DNA from: Sphingobium sp. V4 | GTDB taxonomy: Bacteria > Pseudomonadota > Alphaproteobacteria > Sphingomonadales > Sphingomonadaceae | NCBI RefSeq assembly: GCF_029590555.1 | Contig: NZ_CP081002.1 | Location: 310,001 to 374,000 of the forward strand | Direction: 5' to 3' | DNA: 64,000 nucleotides | Shown: positions 37,891-48,631 of the stretch, in pieces | Position numbering within the stretch: the first letter of the stretch is position 1 | Layout of the letters: each line of letters starts with the position of its first letter | Translations under genes and position numbers: made by a program | Notes under the pieces: generated by a model | The model's database searches: none | What the model was told of the DNA's origin: nothing | The model's input: the letters and a program-made list of their open reading frames with translations, nothing else

Positions 37891-40800
37891 GGCGCGCGCT
37901 CCAGAGCGGCGAGGATCGAGTTGCGGTGGGTGCGCCACAGGCCTGCGGCGTACAGCGCCGAAAAGCGCGCCCGCATCGCCGCCAGCGCCCCGGGATTGGT
38001 CTGTGCCAGGAAGGCACGCACCTCCTCCCGGCCAAGCGTGGCATCATGATAGAGGTCGAACAGATGATCGGGCACGCACCCGGCCAGATGGGCGAAGGCG
38101 CCCAGATGGTCGAGCGTGGCCGCCAGTTCCGCGCCCCCACGAAAGCCATGCCGCATCATGCCGTCGACCCAGCGGGGATTGGCCGCCCGCCCCCGCACGA
38201 CCCGCGCGACCTCCTCGGTCAAGGCTCTTGTCTTTGGCCGCGCCGGATCGCGGGCGTCGAGATGATAGAGCGCCGCCTTGCCGCCCACCACGCTCTGGGC
38301 CGCAGCAAAGCCCGCCTCGTGCGCGGCATAATCGGCCGCCAGCAGCAGGTCGGTTTCCGGCAGGTCCTGCGCATGGACGAAGGCATCCGCCGCCGCGACG
38401 CGGGCGCGGAGCCCGGCCGCGTCCGTCACGCCGCCGTCCAGCGCATGGCGCGATGCGGCGAGCCATGCCTCCCCCGCCGCGCGCCGGGCCTCGACCGTAT
38501 AGGTGTCGGCCGTTGCCCCCATGTCGAGACCATAATGTCCCGGCTCCGGCCCGTAGACACGCGGTGTCGGCGGCCTCCCGGCGAAGGGATTCCAGTCGGT
38601 CGGCTCGTCCCTGCCGCACAAGGCCCGCACCGCCTGTCCGAACAGGACCGGCAGCGTCGGGAAGGCGTCACGGAACAGTCCCGACACGCGCAACGTCACG
38701 TCGATCCGCGGCCGGTCCAGCATCGCGAGGGGCAGGATGTCGACCGCCGTCACCCGTTCGGACGCGAAGTCCCATACCGGCTCCGCGCCCAGCAGGTGGA
38801 GCGCCATGGCATATTCCTCCCCCGCCGTCCGCATCGTCGCCGATCCCCACAGGTCGACCACCAGCCCCCTGGGATAATCGCCCCGGTCCTGCAAATGGCG
38901 GCGGATCAGCTCCTCCGCCAGCCGCACGCCCTGCGCATGGGCGGCACGGGATGGCACCGCGCGCGGATCGACCATGAAGAGGTTGCGCCCGGTCGGCAGC
39001 ACGTCGGACCGCCCCCGATGCGGCGAGCCTGAAGGGCCCGGCGCCACCCGCCGTCCGTCAAGCGCCGCGAGCAGGCCCGCGCGCTCGCCCTGCCCCTGCT
39101 CACCCCGACCAAAGACATGCAGCCCGTCGCCAAACTGCCCTTCCTTGATGTCGCAGACGAAGCGGTCGATCCGGCTGATCGCTTCGGCGGGCGACATGGC
39201 GTCATCTATGCCCAGCTCGGCCTCCAGCCCCCGGGTCCGCGCCTCGTCCCGGATGTCCGCCTGCAACCGCGTGCGCCGCGCCGGGTCCAGCCCATCGGCA
39301 TTGGAAAATTCGTCGAGCAGCGTCTCGATCCGCCCCAGCCCGGCACCTTCCTGCGCCGGCGCGAGCGGCGGGGGCGCATGGCCGATCGTCACGGCGCCGA
39401 TCCGTCGCTTCGCCTGCGCCGCTTCGCCCGGATCGTTCACGATGAACGGGTAGAGAACCGGCGTCGGCCCGACGAGCGCCTCCGGCCAGCAAACATCGGA
39501 CAGCGCGACCGCCTTGCCCGGCAGCCATTCCAGCGTGCCGTGCGCGCCCATATGGACCAACGCGTCGACGCCCTCGGCGCGCAGCCACAGATAGAAGGCG
39601 ACATAGGCATGGCGCGGGCAGCGTGTCAGGTCATGATAGCTGTCCGCCCGATCGGCGCTCCGCTCGCGCTCGGGCTGCAACGCCACGATCGCGGCGCCCC
39701 GGCGGACGGCGGCAAAGGCGAACATGCCGCCCTGCACGGCCGGGTCATCCTCCGGCGCACCCCAAGCTGCGTGGAGATCATCGCGCAGCGACCCCGGCAA
39801 TGTCGCCAGCGCCGCGCAATAGTCGGCGAGCGGCCAGTGCAACCGCTTGATCTGGAGGTCGCCTACCAGATCGCCCGCCGCCGCGACGCCATAGCCCGCA
39901 TCGGCAAGGTCGCTCAGCATGGCCTGCGCGGAGGCGATCGCATCCAGACCCACGGCATGGGCCATCTGGTGCACCTTGCCGGGGTAGGTCGACAGGATCA
40001 ACGCCAGCTTCCGCACGCCCGCCGGGCGCTGGCGCAGGGTGATCCAGCCGGCCACCCGCTCTACGACCGCGGCGGTTCGCGCCGGGTCGGACCGATGCGC
40101 GCCGCGCGCAAACTCCAGCGCCGGGTCGCGCGCCTGCGCCTCCTTGAAGCTCACCACGCCCGCGAACAGCCGCCCGTCGACTTCGGGCAGCACGACATGC
40201 ATGGCAAGGTCGGCGGGCGACAGGCCGCGCGGCGACTCCTGCCACGCCTGCCGCCCCGATGTCGCCAGCGCCAGCTGAAACACCGGCACGCCGGCGCCGT
40301 CGAGCGGGGTCGCGCCGTCCTCGCCCCGCGCCGAGAAGGCGGTGGCGTTGACGATCGCGGCGGGCGCAAGCGCCCGCACCCAGCGCGCGATCCAGCTGCG
40401 AATCTCGACCGGCTTCAGCGAAGGCGCGAACAGCCCGATCAGGTCGAAGCCGCGCTTGGCGAAGGTGTCTCGCAGCGCCTCGAACGGCTCCGTGTCGGCA
40501 GCGCTCAGGTAGGAGCGGTAGAAGATGAGGAGGACGCGCGGCCGAGTCAGACTCAAGGTAAGGGTCGCTGGACAGGTCACATTCCCATCCCAGGCCCCGA
40601 CCGTCGGCAATGGCGGAACCGGGGCGACAGGGCCATCCAGCCCCGCTTCACGCGCCAGCAGTCCGAGCGCCGCCCCCGCCGCCGCCGGGCCGCCCTCGTC
40701 GCACAGCCGGGCCAATGTGCGCAGCCTCGTCACCGGCACGGTCGACGCGATGTCCAGCCGCGCATCGGGCCGCCCGTCGCCCGGCAACACCGCCAGCACG

Positions 40801-41126
40801 ATCCCGCGCGTGCGCGCCAGCGCCTCCACCTGCTGCAATCCGTAGCTCCAGTAGGATGCGCCGCCGATCAGCCGGATCAGGATCGCCTTCGCGCCGCTCA
40901 GGGTCCGTTCGACATAGGTATCGACCGACAGGGGATGCGCCAGCGCGGCCAGATTGGCGAGCCGCAGGGTCGGCAATCGTCCCTGCGCCCGATGCCATCC
41001 CGCCGCGAAGGCGCCGAGGTCGCTGTCCGAAAAGGACAGCAGCACAAGATCGGCGGGCGCCTGCCCCAGATCCTGCGGGACAGCCGCTTCCTCGATCCCG
41101 TGAGTCTCGCGGAAGATGACGTGCAT
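37887..41126 (-). CDS. cobN: Cobaltochelatase large subunit CobN
   Basis: A 1079-residue CobN/magnesium-chelatase H-type subunit that inserts cobalt into hydrogenobyrinic acid diamide with CobS and CobT, neither of which is in this window. Recognisable segments are LIGGASYWSYGLQQ, HMGAHGTLEWLPGKAVAL and VVDLWGSATMRTAGEEYA. It is shorter than the roughly 1275-residue Pseudomonas protein. It starts 9 bp after cobW. Confidence 0.94.
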   Translation of the reverse strand: MHVIFRETHGIEEAAVPQDLGQAPADLVLLSFSDSDLGAFAAGWHRAQGRLPTLRLANLAALAHPLSVDTYVERTLSGAKAILIRLIGGASYWSYGLQQVEALARTRGIVLAVLPGDGRPDARLDIASTVPVTRLRTLARLCDEGGPAAAGAALGLLAREAGLDGPVAPVPPLPTVGAWDGNVTCPATLTLSLTRPRVLLIFYRSYLSAADTEPFEALRDTFAKRGFDLIGLFAPSLKPVEIRSWIARWVRALAPAAIVNATAFSARGEDGATPLDGAGVPVFQLALATSGRQAWQESPRGLSPADLAMHVVLPEVDGRLFAGVVSFKEAQARDPALEFARGAHRSDPARTAAVVERVAGWITLRQRPAGVRKLALILSTYPGKVHQMAHAVGLDAIASAQAMLSDLADAGYGVAAAGDLVGDLQIKRLHWPLADYCAALATLPGSLRDDLHAAWGAPEDDPAVQGGMFAFAAVRRGAAIVALQPERERSADRADSYHDLTRCPRHAYVAFYLWLRAEGVDALVHMGAHGTLEWLPGKAVALSDVCWPEALVGPTPVLYPFIVNDPGEAAQAKRRIGAVTIGHAPPPLAPAQEGAGLGRIETLLDEFSNADGLDPARRTRLQADIRDEARTRGLEAELGIDDAMSPAEAISRIDRFVCDIKEGQFGDGLHVFGRGEQGQGERAGLLAALDGRRVAPGPSGSPHRGRSDVLPTGRNLFMVDPRAVPSRAAHAQGVRLAEELIRRHLQDRGDYPRGLVVDLWGSATMRTAGEEYAMALHLLGAEPVWDFASERVTAVDILPLAMLDRPRIDVTLRVSGLFRDAFPTLPVLFGQAVRALCGRDEPTDWNPFAGRPPTPRVYGPEPGHYGLDMGATADTYTVEARRAAGEAWLAASRHALDGGVTDAAGLRARVAAADAFVHAQDLPETDLLLAADYAAHEAGFAAAQSVVGGKAALYHLDARDPARPKTRALTEEVARVVRGRAANPRWVDGMMRHGFRGGAELAATLDHLGAFAHLAGCVPDHLFDLYHDATLGREEVRAFLAQTNPGALAAMRARFSALYAAGLWRTHRNSILAALERAP

Positions 41127-41135
41127 GGACGACGC

Positions 41136-42173
41136 TCAGTCCTGCAACACGGCCCGGATCGCGGCTTCGTCGATACGATCATGCTCGGCGATCACGACGA
41201 GCGCCGTTGCGCGTGCTTCGCCCGGCCGCCAGGGTCGGTCATAATGATGCCGAACCCGCGCGCCGACCGCCTGCACCAGCAGCCGCATCGGCTTGCCCGC
41301 AACGGCGGCATAGCCCTTCACCCGCAATATCCGCTGCGTCCGGGCCAACGCCTCGATCCGCGCGACCAGGTCGGCGGGATCGGCGATCTCGCCCAGAGTC
41401 ATGACGACGCTGTCGAAATCCTCATGCTCATGATCCTCCTCGCCATCATGGTGCGAGGGTCGGCCCGCCAGGTCATCCTCGGCCGCCGCGCCCAGCCCCA
41501 GCAGCACCCGCGGGTCGATCACGCCGTCGACCAGTTCGATCACCGGCAGCGGCCGGGGCGTTTCCGCCGCAATGACCGCGCGGGCGGCGGCGACGCCGTC
41601 CGGCCCGGCCAGATCGACCTTGGTCAGCAGCACCATGTCGGCACAGGCCAGCTGATCCTCGAATACTTCGGACAGGGGCGTTTCATGATCGATGCCGGGA
41701 TCGGCGCGCCGCTGGGCGTCCAGTGCCGCCAGGTCGGGAGCGAAGCGTCCGTCAGCCACCGCCTCCGCATCGGCAAGCGCGATCACGCCATCGACGGTGA
41801 TGCGCGACCGGATCGCAGGCCAGTCGAATGCCTTGAGCAGGGGTTTGGGCAGCGCCAGTCCCGATGTTTCGATCAGGATATGGTCCGGACGCGGCTCCAG
41901 CGCCAGCAGCGCCTCCACCGTAGGGATGAAGTCGTCGGCCACGGTGCAGCAGATGCAGCCATTGGCCAGCTCGACGATATTCTCCGCCGGGCAATCGGGA
42001 ATGGCGCAGCTTTTGAGGATGTCGCCATCGACGCCCAGCGTGCCGAATTCATTGACGACGACCGCCAGCCGCCGCCCGCCCGCATTGCGGATCAGATGGC
42101 TGATGAGCGTGGTCTTGCCCGCGCCCAGAAAGCCGGTGACGATCGTGACCGGCAGCTTGGCCAAATCGGCCAT
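41136..42173 (-). CDS. cobW: CobW-type GTP-dependent metal chaperone
   Basis: A 345-residue G3E GTPase linked to cobalt supply for corrin synthesis. It has the Walker A GFLGAGKTTLI, the metal-binding CICC in ELANGCICCTV, ETSGLALPKP and TKVDLAG. A histidine/acidic stretch, RPSHHDGEEDHEHEDFD at about 240-256, is likely to bind metal. ATG 42173 (MADLAKLP) gives the family start. It is the first gene downstream of the riboswitch at 42372-42573. Confidence 0.92.
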   Translation of the reverse strand: MADLAKLPVTIVTGFLGAGKTTLISHLIRNAGGRRLAVVVNEFGTLGVDGDILKSCAIPDCPAENIVELANGCICCTVADDFIPTVEALLALEPRPDHILIETSGLALPKPLLKAFDWPAIRSRITVDGVIALADAEAVADGRFAPDLAALDAQRRADPGIDHETPLSEVFEDQLACADMVLLTKVDLAGPDGVAAARAVIAAETPRPLPVIELVDGVIDPRVLLGLGAAAEDDLAGRPSHHDGEEDHEHEDFDSVVMTLGEIADPADLVARIEALARTQRILRVKGYAAVAGKPMRLLVQAVGARVRHHYDRPWRPGEARATALVVIAEHDRIDEAAIRAVLQD

Positions 42174-42371
42174 ATCATTCTCCCGCGCGCCGGAACGACG
42201 ACGGGCGGGGGCTTGCCGACGCCCTTCCTGGACGCCAGCCGGCGCGCGACGACGGGCGGGCGCGACCGCGCCCGGCATCCCGCACCGTGCAGCCCCAGCC
42301 GCACAGCTTCGTCGCTCAGACGGAAGAACCTACCGTGCCGCGGCCATCCCCTGGACCAGGGCAAGAGCGAC

Positions 42372-42573
42372 CAGACGCCGGCAGGTCTCCTGGCTCGCGG
42401 GTCAAGGCTTGATGCACGCCTTCCCAGACCAGTGGGTCCAGTGGCCGCCCTCGACAAGAGGACATGTGCATCGCGCTCGCCGCTTACAGTTGCAGGGACA
42501 GCCGCGGAATTGAGGGGACAGGCCCCTCGCACCGCATTCCTATTTGAAGCCCCTCGCGGGGCACCGGCGCGAT
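42372..42573 (-). promoter_or_regulatory. Cobalamin riboswitch upstream of cobW-cobN-cobGHIJ
   Basis: Read on the minus strand it contains the class I cobalamin riboswitch blocks in order: a GGTGCC-containing P1/P2 start, GAATGCGGTGCGA, GGCTGTCCCTGCAACTGTAAG, GCCACTG, GGGAAGGC and the terminal AGGAGACCTGCCGGC. About 200 nt separate it from the cobW ATG and may hold the expression platform, including a hairpin at 42307-42325. It should repress cobW and the following genes when adenosylcobalamin is plentiful. Confidence 0.93.
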
Positions 42574-42618
42574 CTATGAGCCTGCCCTAGACCAAAATTC
42601 GGTCCAAGCCAATGGCGT

Positions 42619-43665
42619 TCAGCCCGCGACCCGCACCTCGATCTCGTCAAAGCGCTTCCAGCGGTAGATCCCGAAGCTGAGCGCCCAGCACAGGACGAAC
42701 AGGCCGATGATGGCGAAGCCCAGGCTGTTGAAATGCTCGCCCAGGTCCGCGGCTATCCGCCAGGGCGCTCCGTCCAGTCCCAGCTTGTCGCCCACCAGCG
42801 CCATCGTCTCGATCCCGCCAATGACGATTGCGACCAAGGCCGAGATCAGGGTTATGGTGATGTTATAATAAAGTTTGCGGATCGGCTTGACGAAGGCCCA
42901 TTCATAGGCGCCCAGCATCACCACGCCATCAGCCGTGTCGACCAGCGCCATGCCCGCCGCGAACAGCGCCGGCAGCACCAAGACCGTGCCGATCGCCACG
43001 CCATCCGCCGCCTGGCTCGCCGACAGGCCGAGGATCGCGACTTCCGTGGCCGTGTCGAACCCCAGCCCGAAGAGGAAGCCGAGCGGCGCCATGTGCCAGC
43101 TGCGGCGGACCAGCCGAAACATCGGGCGGAACAGGCGGGACAGCAGGCCGCGATTGCCCAGCAGCAGGTCCAGATCCTCCTCCACATAGGCGCCGCCGGC
43201 TCGGACATGGGCGAAGCTCTTCCATACCGACCGCAGGATCATCAGGTTCATCACCGCGATGGTGAACAGGAACAGCGCCGACACGCTGGTCGCGACCACG
43301 CCCCCGATCTCGCGGAAACTCTCGAAGCGCGACAGGGCGCTGGCGGTGAGAGCGATGGTGACGGAGGCGACGGCGATGATCGCGGAATGGCCGATCGCGA
43401 ACCAGAAACCCACGGTAATGGGCCGCTGCCCGTCCTGCATCAGCTTGCGCGTCACATTGTCGATCGCCGCGATATGATCGGCATCGACCGCATGGCGCAG
43501 GCCCAGTCCCCAGGCCAGCAGCGCCGTCCCCAGCATCAGCGGCTGGGCATGAAACTGGGCGATGGCCCAGAGCCAGACGGCGACATTGGCCGCGACCAGC
43601 GCGCCCATCAGCCCGGTGACGCGATGCCGCAGGCGCGGCGCGGAAGATATTTCGGGATGGACCAT
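42619..43665 (-). CDS. NiCoT-family nickel/cobalt transporter
   Basis: A 348-residue inner-membrane transporter with about eight helices. The NiCoT signature HAVDADHIAAIDNVTRK (HX4DH) is at about 60-76, and LGFLFGLGFDTATEV follows. With a cobalamin riboswitch upstream, cobalt is the likely metal. ATG 43665 (MVHPEISS) is chosen; the frame is open to 43896 but that overlaps the riboswitch. The coding start is about 165 nt after the aptamer. Confidence 0.92.
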   Translation of the reverse strand: MVHPEISSAPRLRHRVTGLMGALVAANVAVWLWAIAQFHAQPLMLGTALLAWGLGLRHAVDADHIAAIDNVTRKLMQDGQRPITVGFWFAIGHSAIIAVASVTIALTASALSRFESFREIGGVVATSVSALFLFTIAVMNLMILRSVWKSFAHVRAGGAYVEEDLDLLLGNRGLLSRLFRPMFRLVRRSWHMAPLGFLFGLGFDTATEVAILGLSASQAADGVAIGTVLVLPALFAAGMALVDTADGVVMLGAYEWAFVKPIRKLYYNITITLISALVAIVIGGIETMALVGDKLGLDGAPWRIAADLGEHFNSLGFAIIGLFVLCWALSFGIYRWKRFDEIEVRVAG

Positions 43666-43831
43666 GGCAGAACAGACACTCCGGCGTCGCGCGACATGAC
43701 AGGGGCCGCGCGCTCCGCCGGACGCCATCCGGCGCAGACGCGCGTCATCAATGCGGCCCCCGCCGCTTCTTCGTCGCTCAGACGGAGCATACCGTGCCAC
43801 GGCCATCCCCTGGACCAGGCAAGAGCGACCA

Positions 43832-44056
43832 GACGCCGGCAGGTCTCCTGGCTCGCGGGTCATAGCGATGCTGCATGGCCTTCCCAGGCCTCGCATGATT
43901 TAGCGTCCGGCCCAGTGGCTGCTTTCCCTGTTTCAGAAAAGCCTATGCAACATGCTCACCGCTCACAGTTGCAGGGACAGCCGCGGAATCGAAGGAGCCA
44001 GCCCTTCTCACCGCATTCCCATTTTCAGCCCCTTCGCAAGGGCACCGGCGCGATCA
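43832..44056 (-). promoter_or_regulatory. Cobalamin riboswitch upstream of the NiCoT transporter gene
   Basis: On the minus strand the same conserved blocks as the cobW riboswitch are present: CACCGGCGCG start, GGCTGTCCCTGCAACTGTGAG, GCCACTGGG, GGGAAGGCC and AGGAGACCTGCCGGCGTC. The variable arm before the B12 box is longer. Its 3' flank (43769-43862) is nearly identical to that of the other riboswitch, pointing to duplication. Confidence 0.93.
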
Positions 44057-44142
44057 ACGACCGGCGGATCGTCTCCACCGGCCGGGCTGAGGCATAGCTT
44101 GGGCGCATCGCGTTGCCAAGCTGCATCGATAGCAGGCGCAAC

Positions 44143-44177
44143 ACAAAAAGGGCGCAGCGGTCACCCGCCACGCCCTT
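44143..44177 (-). terminator. Rho-independent terminator after ligC
   Basis: On the minus strand a 13-bp stem (AAGGGCG outer arm, two G-T wobbles, GCGG inner arm) closes on GTGA and is followed directly by TTTTTGTGTT. It lies 28 bp after the ligC stop and ends the ligJABC unit. The remaining gap from 44057 to 44142 shows nothing I recognise. Confidence 0.8.
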
Positions 44178-44204
44178 CCTTGCGACCCCGAAGGGATTTC
44201 AAGC

Positions 44205-45143
44205 TCAGCCGAGCTGCTGTTCCAGCTCGCCCAGCACGCGATAGCAATCGAACACCTTGGCGACGCTCGAATTGGGATCGCGGCCTTCGCGGATGGCGCT
44301 GATGAATTCGCGGTCCTGCAATTCGATGCCGTTCATCGATACCGCGACCTTCGACACGTCGATCGGCTCTTCCTTGCCGTTCACCAGATCGTCGTAACGG
44401 GCGATATAGGTGTCGGTGTCGCCGATATAGCGGAAGAAGGTGCCGAGCGGACCGTCATTGTTGAACGACAGCGACAGGGTGCAGATCGCACCCGTCTCGC
44501 TCTTCAGCTGGATCGACATGTCCATGGCGATGCCAAGGTCCGGGTGGATCGGTCCCTGCATGGCGTGCGCCGACACGATCTTGCCCGCCTGATAGGCGAA
44601 CAGGTCGACCGTGTGCGCCGCATGGTGCCACAGCAGATGGTCGGTCCAACTGCGCGGTTCGCCCTTCGCATTGATATTCTTGCGACGGAAGAAATAGGTC
44701 TGCACGTCCATCTGCTGGACGTTGAACTCGCCCGCCTTGATGCGGTTGTGGACGAACTGGTGCGACGGGTTGAAGCGGCGGGTGTGGCCGACCATGCAGA
44801 CAAGGCCGGTTTCCTGCTGCTTGGCCAGCACCGCCTGTGCATCCTTCCAGCTGTCGGCCAGCGGAATCTCGACCTCGACATGCTTGCCCGCATCCATGCA
44901 CGCGATCGCCTGGGCCGCGTGCATTTGCGTCGGCGTGCAGAGGATCACCGCGTCGACGTCATCGCGCGCCAGCGTTTCGTTCAGGTCGGTCGTCACATGG
45001 CCGATGCCATATTTCTCCGCGACCTTCTTCGTCGCGTCCAGTTCGCGGCCGATGATCGACGTGACGGTCACGCCGTCGATATTCTTGAGGCCATCAAGAT
45101 GCTTTTCGCCAAAGGCGCCGGCACCAGCCAGGGCTATACGCAT
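44205..45143 (-). CDS. ligC: 4-carboxy-2-hydroxymuconate-6-semialdehyde dehydrogenase LigC
   Basis: A 312-residue GFO/IDH/MocA-fold dehydrogenase. It oxidises the hemiacetal of the protocatechuate 4,5-cleavage product to 2-pyrone-4,6-dicarboxylate with NADP+. The N-terminal Rossmann motif is ALAGAGAFGEKHL; EVEIPLADSW and MVGHTRRFNPSHQF follow. The sequence agrees closely with SYK-6 LigC. It is downstream of ligB across a 90-bp gap containing a repeat. Confidence 0.95.
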   Translation of the reverse strand: MRIALAGAGAFGEKHLDGLKNIDGVTVTSIIGRELDATKKVAEKYGIGHVTTDLNETLARDDVDAVILCTPTQMHAAQAIACMDAGKHVEVEIPLADSWKDAQAVLAKQQETGLVCMVGHTRRFNPSHQFVHNRIKAGEFNVQQMDVQTYFFRRKNINAKGEPRSWTDHLLWHHAAHTVDLFAYQAGKIVSAHAMQGPIHPDLGIAMDMSIQLKSETGAICTLSLSFNNDGPLGTFFRYIGDTDTYIARYDDLVNGKEEPIDVSKVAVSMNGIELQDREFISAIREGRDPNSSVAKVFDCYRVLGELEQQLG

Positions 45144-45164
45144 GGGAAACTACTCCATTATTGG

Positions 45165-45200
45165 CCCCTCCCCTTCAGGGGAGGGTTGGGGGTGGGGGGA
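45165..45200. repeat. CTCCCC/GGGGAG hairpin repeat between ligC and ligB
   Basis: CCCTCCCC-TTCA-GGGGAGGG at 45166-45185 followed by a G-rich tract. It is the same kind of element as at 24077-24099 in the cco operon. It occupies much of the ligB-ligC spacer and could weaken read-through into ligC. Confidence 0.55.
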
Positions 45201-45233
45201 GTGAGGCATATGCCGCACTCTCCCGCCTGATCC

Positions 45234-46577
<1,344 letters not shown>

Positions 46578-46581
<4 letters not shown>

Positions 46582-47603
46582 ATTCCCCTCTCCTTCAATT
46601 TGGCGTCGAGGCGCGGGAAGACGCGGCGGGCATTGCCCTCGAAGATCGCGGCGCGTTCCTCATCGCTGATCTCCAGCGCATCGACATAGCGCTTGGTGTC
46701 GTCGAAATAGAAGCCGGTGGTCGGGTCGATGCCGCGCACCGCGCCCACCATTTCCGACCCGAACAATATATTCTTGTTCTCGATCACGTCGGCCAGCAGG
46801 TCCACGCCCGGCTGATGATAGACGCAGGTGTCGAAGAAGATATTGTTCATCAGGTGCGTCGACAGATCGGGCTTCTTGAGCATGTCTGCCAGACCACGAT
46901 ATCGCCCCCAATGATAGGGGACCGCGCCGCCGCCATGCGGGATGATGAAGCGCAGCGTCGGGAAATCCTTGAACAGGTCACCTTCCAGCAACTGCATGAA
47001 CGCGATGGTGTCGGCGGCGATATAATAGCCGCCGGTGGCGTGCATAGCCGGATTACAGCTGCCCGACACATGGATCATCGCCGGCACGTCCAGCTCGACC
47101 ATCTTCTCGTAGAAAGGATACCAGTATTTGTCCGTCAGCGGCGGATGGGTGAAATGCCCGCCGCCCGGATCGGGATTGAGGTTGCAGCCGATAAAGCCCA
47201 GTTCGTTGACGCAGCGTTCCAGCTCCGCAATGCTGTTGCTCATGTCCGCCTTGGGCGACTGGGGCAACATGCACACGCCAACGAAGGTTTCGGGGAACAT
47301 CGCCACCACGCGGGCGATCAGGTCGTTGCAGCGGATCGCCCACTCCTTCGCCATCGCCTCATCGCCGACATGCGGCGCCATCGCCGACGCCCGCGGCGAG
47401 AAGATGGTAAGATCGGCGCCACGTTCCTTGATGAGACGCAACTGGTTCGCCTCGATCGTCTCGCGAATCTCGGCGTCGCTGATCTCGGGATAGGGCGGGC
47501 ATGGCGTACCAGCCTTGAACGCCGCCTTCTGCTCCTCGCGCCAGGCGTCATGCCCCTTGGGCAATACGGTATAATGACCGTGGCAATCGATAATCAGGCT
47601 CAT
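46578..47603 (-). CDS. ligJ: 4-oxalomesaconate hydratase LigJ
   Basis: A 341-residue amidohydrolase-superfamily hydratase that adds water to 4-oxalomesaconate, giving 4-carboxy-4-hydroxy-2-oxoadipate. A zinc-site HxH is at His8/His10 (IDCHGHY), with IHVSGSC, IPHGGGAVPYH and LFGSEMVGAV later. The length equals SYK-6 LigJ. It is first in ligJ-ligA-ligB-ligC. Confidence 0.95.
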
Positions 47604-47672
47604 CGCGTCTCTTTCCTCAACCTTTATCCGTCGGCCCAGCGCAGGTGCACCACGCCCGCCCAGCAAATTCCG

Positions 47673-48566
47673 TCATTCCCGCGAAGCCGGGTTCAGAAGA
47701 GGCGCAGGGGCAGAAATCACCCCAATCTTCGCGCCCAACCCTTCGGGCGGCGCCTTCACGCCCAGCCCGCCGATCGCCCGCTGCCGCGCGACCGTGCCGC
47801 GCGTCATCGCGGCGCCGGTACCCAGGCCCTCCAGCGTCCTGACCACTTCGTCCATCTCGGCGGCCCGGCGCGTGCCATGCACCAGCATCCGGTCGAGATT
47901 GTAATCCGCGCGTTCGTCCCAGGGCCGCGCCTTCTCGCTCGCGTCGAGCGATGCCAGCACCTCGTCCAGCACATCGGCTTGCGCCGCCGCCAGCACGCAT
48001 TCGGCCGTCAGCGCCTCGATCCCCTTGACCATGACAGACCGGATCATCTTGATCGACGAAGCCCGCCCGACATCCGCGCCCACGACGCGGGTCTTGCCGA
48101 AGCCCAGCGCCCGCAGCCGCGCCTCCGCGTCGCCAGCCCGCGTGCCGCTCAGCAGCAAAGGCACGTTCAATCGCGCCGGATCGACCGGCGCCATCACCGC
48201 CACGTCGACATAATGTCCACCCGCCGCCTCGATCGCCTGCGCCGCTGCCTGCTTGGTCTGCGGCGCAACACTGTTTAGATCGCAATAGAGCGTGCCGGGC
48301 ACGATCAGCGCCGCCGCCGCTTGCGCCACGGCCAGTGCCTGGTCGGCCGTCACCAGCGACAGCACCAGCGAAACCCCGTCCAGCGCGTCCTCGAGAAAAC
48401 GGGCGGGCAGCACGCCAGCCTCGGCATAAGCCGCCAGCATCGCGTCACGCGCCGTCGCATCGTCCGTCTGTATGTCGAACACGTGGGCGGCCGCGGCCCA
48501 GTCCCCCGCTCGCGCAAAGGTGGACCCCGCTTCACCGAACCCGATCAGACCAACTTCCTGCTCCAT
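47673..48566 (-). CDS. NAD(P)-dependent oxidoreductase with DUF1932 domain
   Basis: A 297-residue protein with an N-terminal 6-phosphogluconate/beta-hydroxyacid dehydrogenase-type Rossmann domain (EVGLIGFGEAGSTFA) and a C-terminal DUF1932 helical domain with SSIKMIRSVMVKGIEAL. The substrate is unknown. It lies between ligR and ligJ in the same direction, so a role in protocatechuate or related hydroxy-acid metabolism is possible. ATG 48566 is preferred; ATG 48617 would add 17 residues. Confidence 0.75.
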   Translation of the reverse strand: MEQEVGLIGFGEAGSTFARAGDWAAAAHVFDIQTDDATARDAMLAAYAEAGVLPARFLEDALDGVSLVLSLVTADQALAVAQAAAALIVPGTLYCDLNSVAPQTKQAAAQAIEAAGGHYVDVAVMAPVDPARLNVPLLLSGTRAGDAEARLRALGFGKTRVVGADVGRASSIKMIRSVMVKGIEALTAECVLAAAQADVLDEVLASLDASEKARPWDERADYNLDRMLVHGTRRAAEMDEVVRTLEGLGTGAAMTRGTVARQRAIGGLGVKAPPEGLGAKIGVISAPAPLLNPASRE

Positions 48567-48631
48567 GGCGACATCGGATGCCGCATCGCGCCAAAGCCCG
48601 CCAATCGAATCCGCCATTGCTTCATAAGAAT

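Noticed and set aside
39117..42590. Very long open frame on the plus strand antisense to cobN/cobW (over 1100 codons)
   Set aside because: High-GC genes with strong third-position bias leave the opposite strand open. Its translation is rich in Arg, Gln, Pro and His without domains, while cobN and cobW are clearly conserved. The same applies to antisense frames over ccoN, ccoP/ccoG, ccoI, the TonB receptor and the 61.6-63.9 kb genes.
47660..47700. Short CGTCATTCCCGCGAAGCCGGG stretch after ligJ as a riboswitch or attachment site
   Set aside because: It looks like a fragment of a common intergenic palindrome of this group. No partner arm, integrase or tRNA is present, so it was not called.
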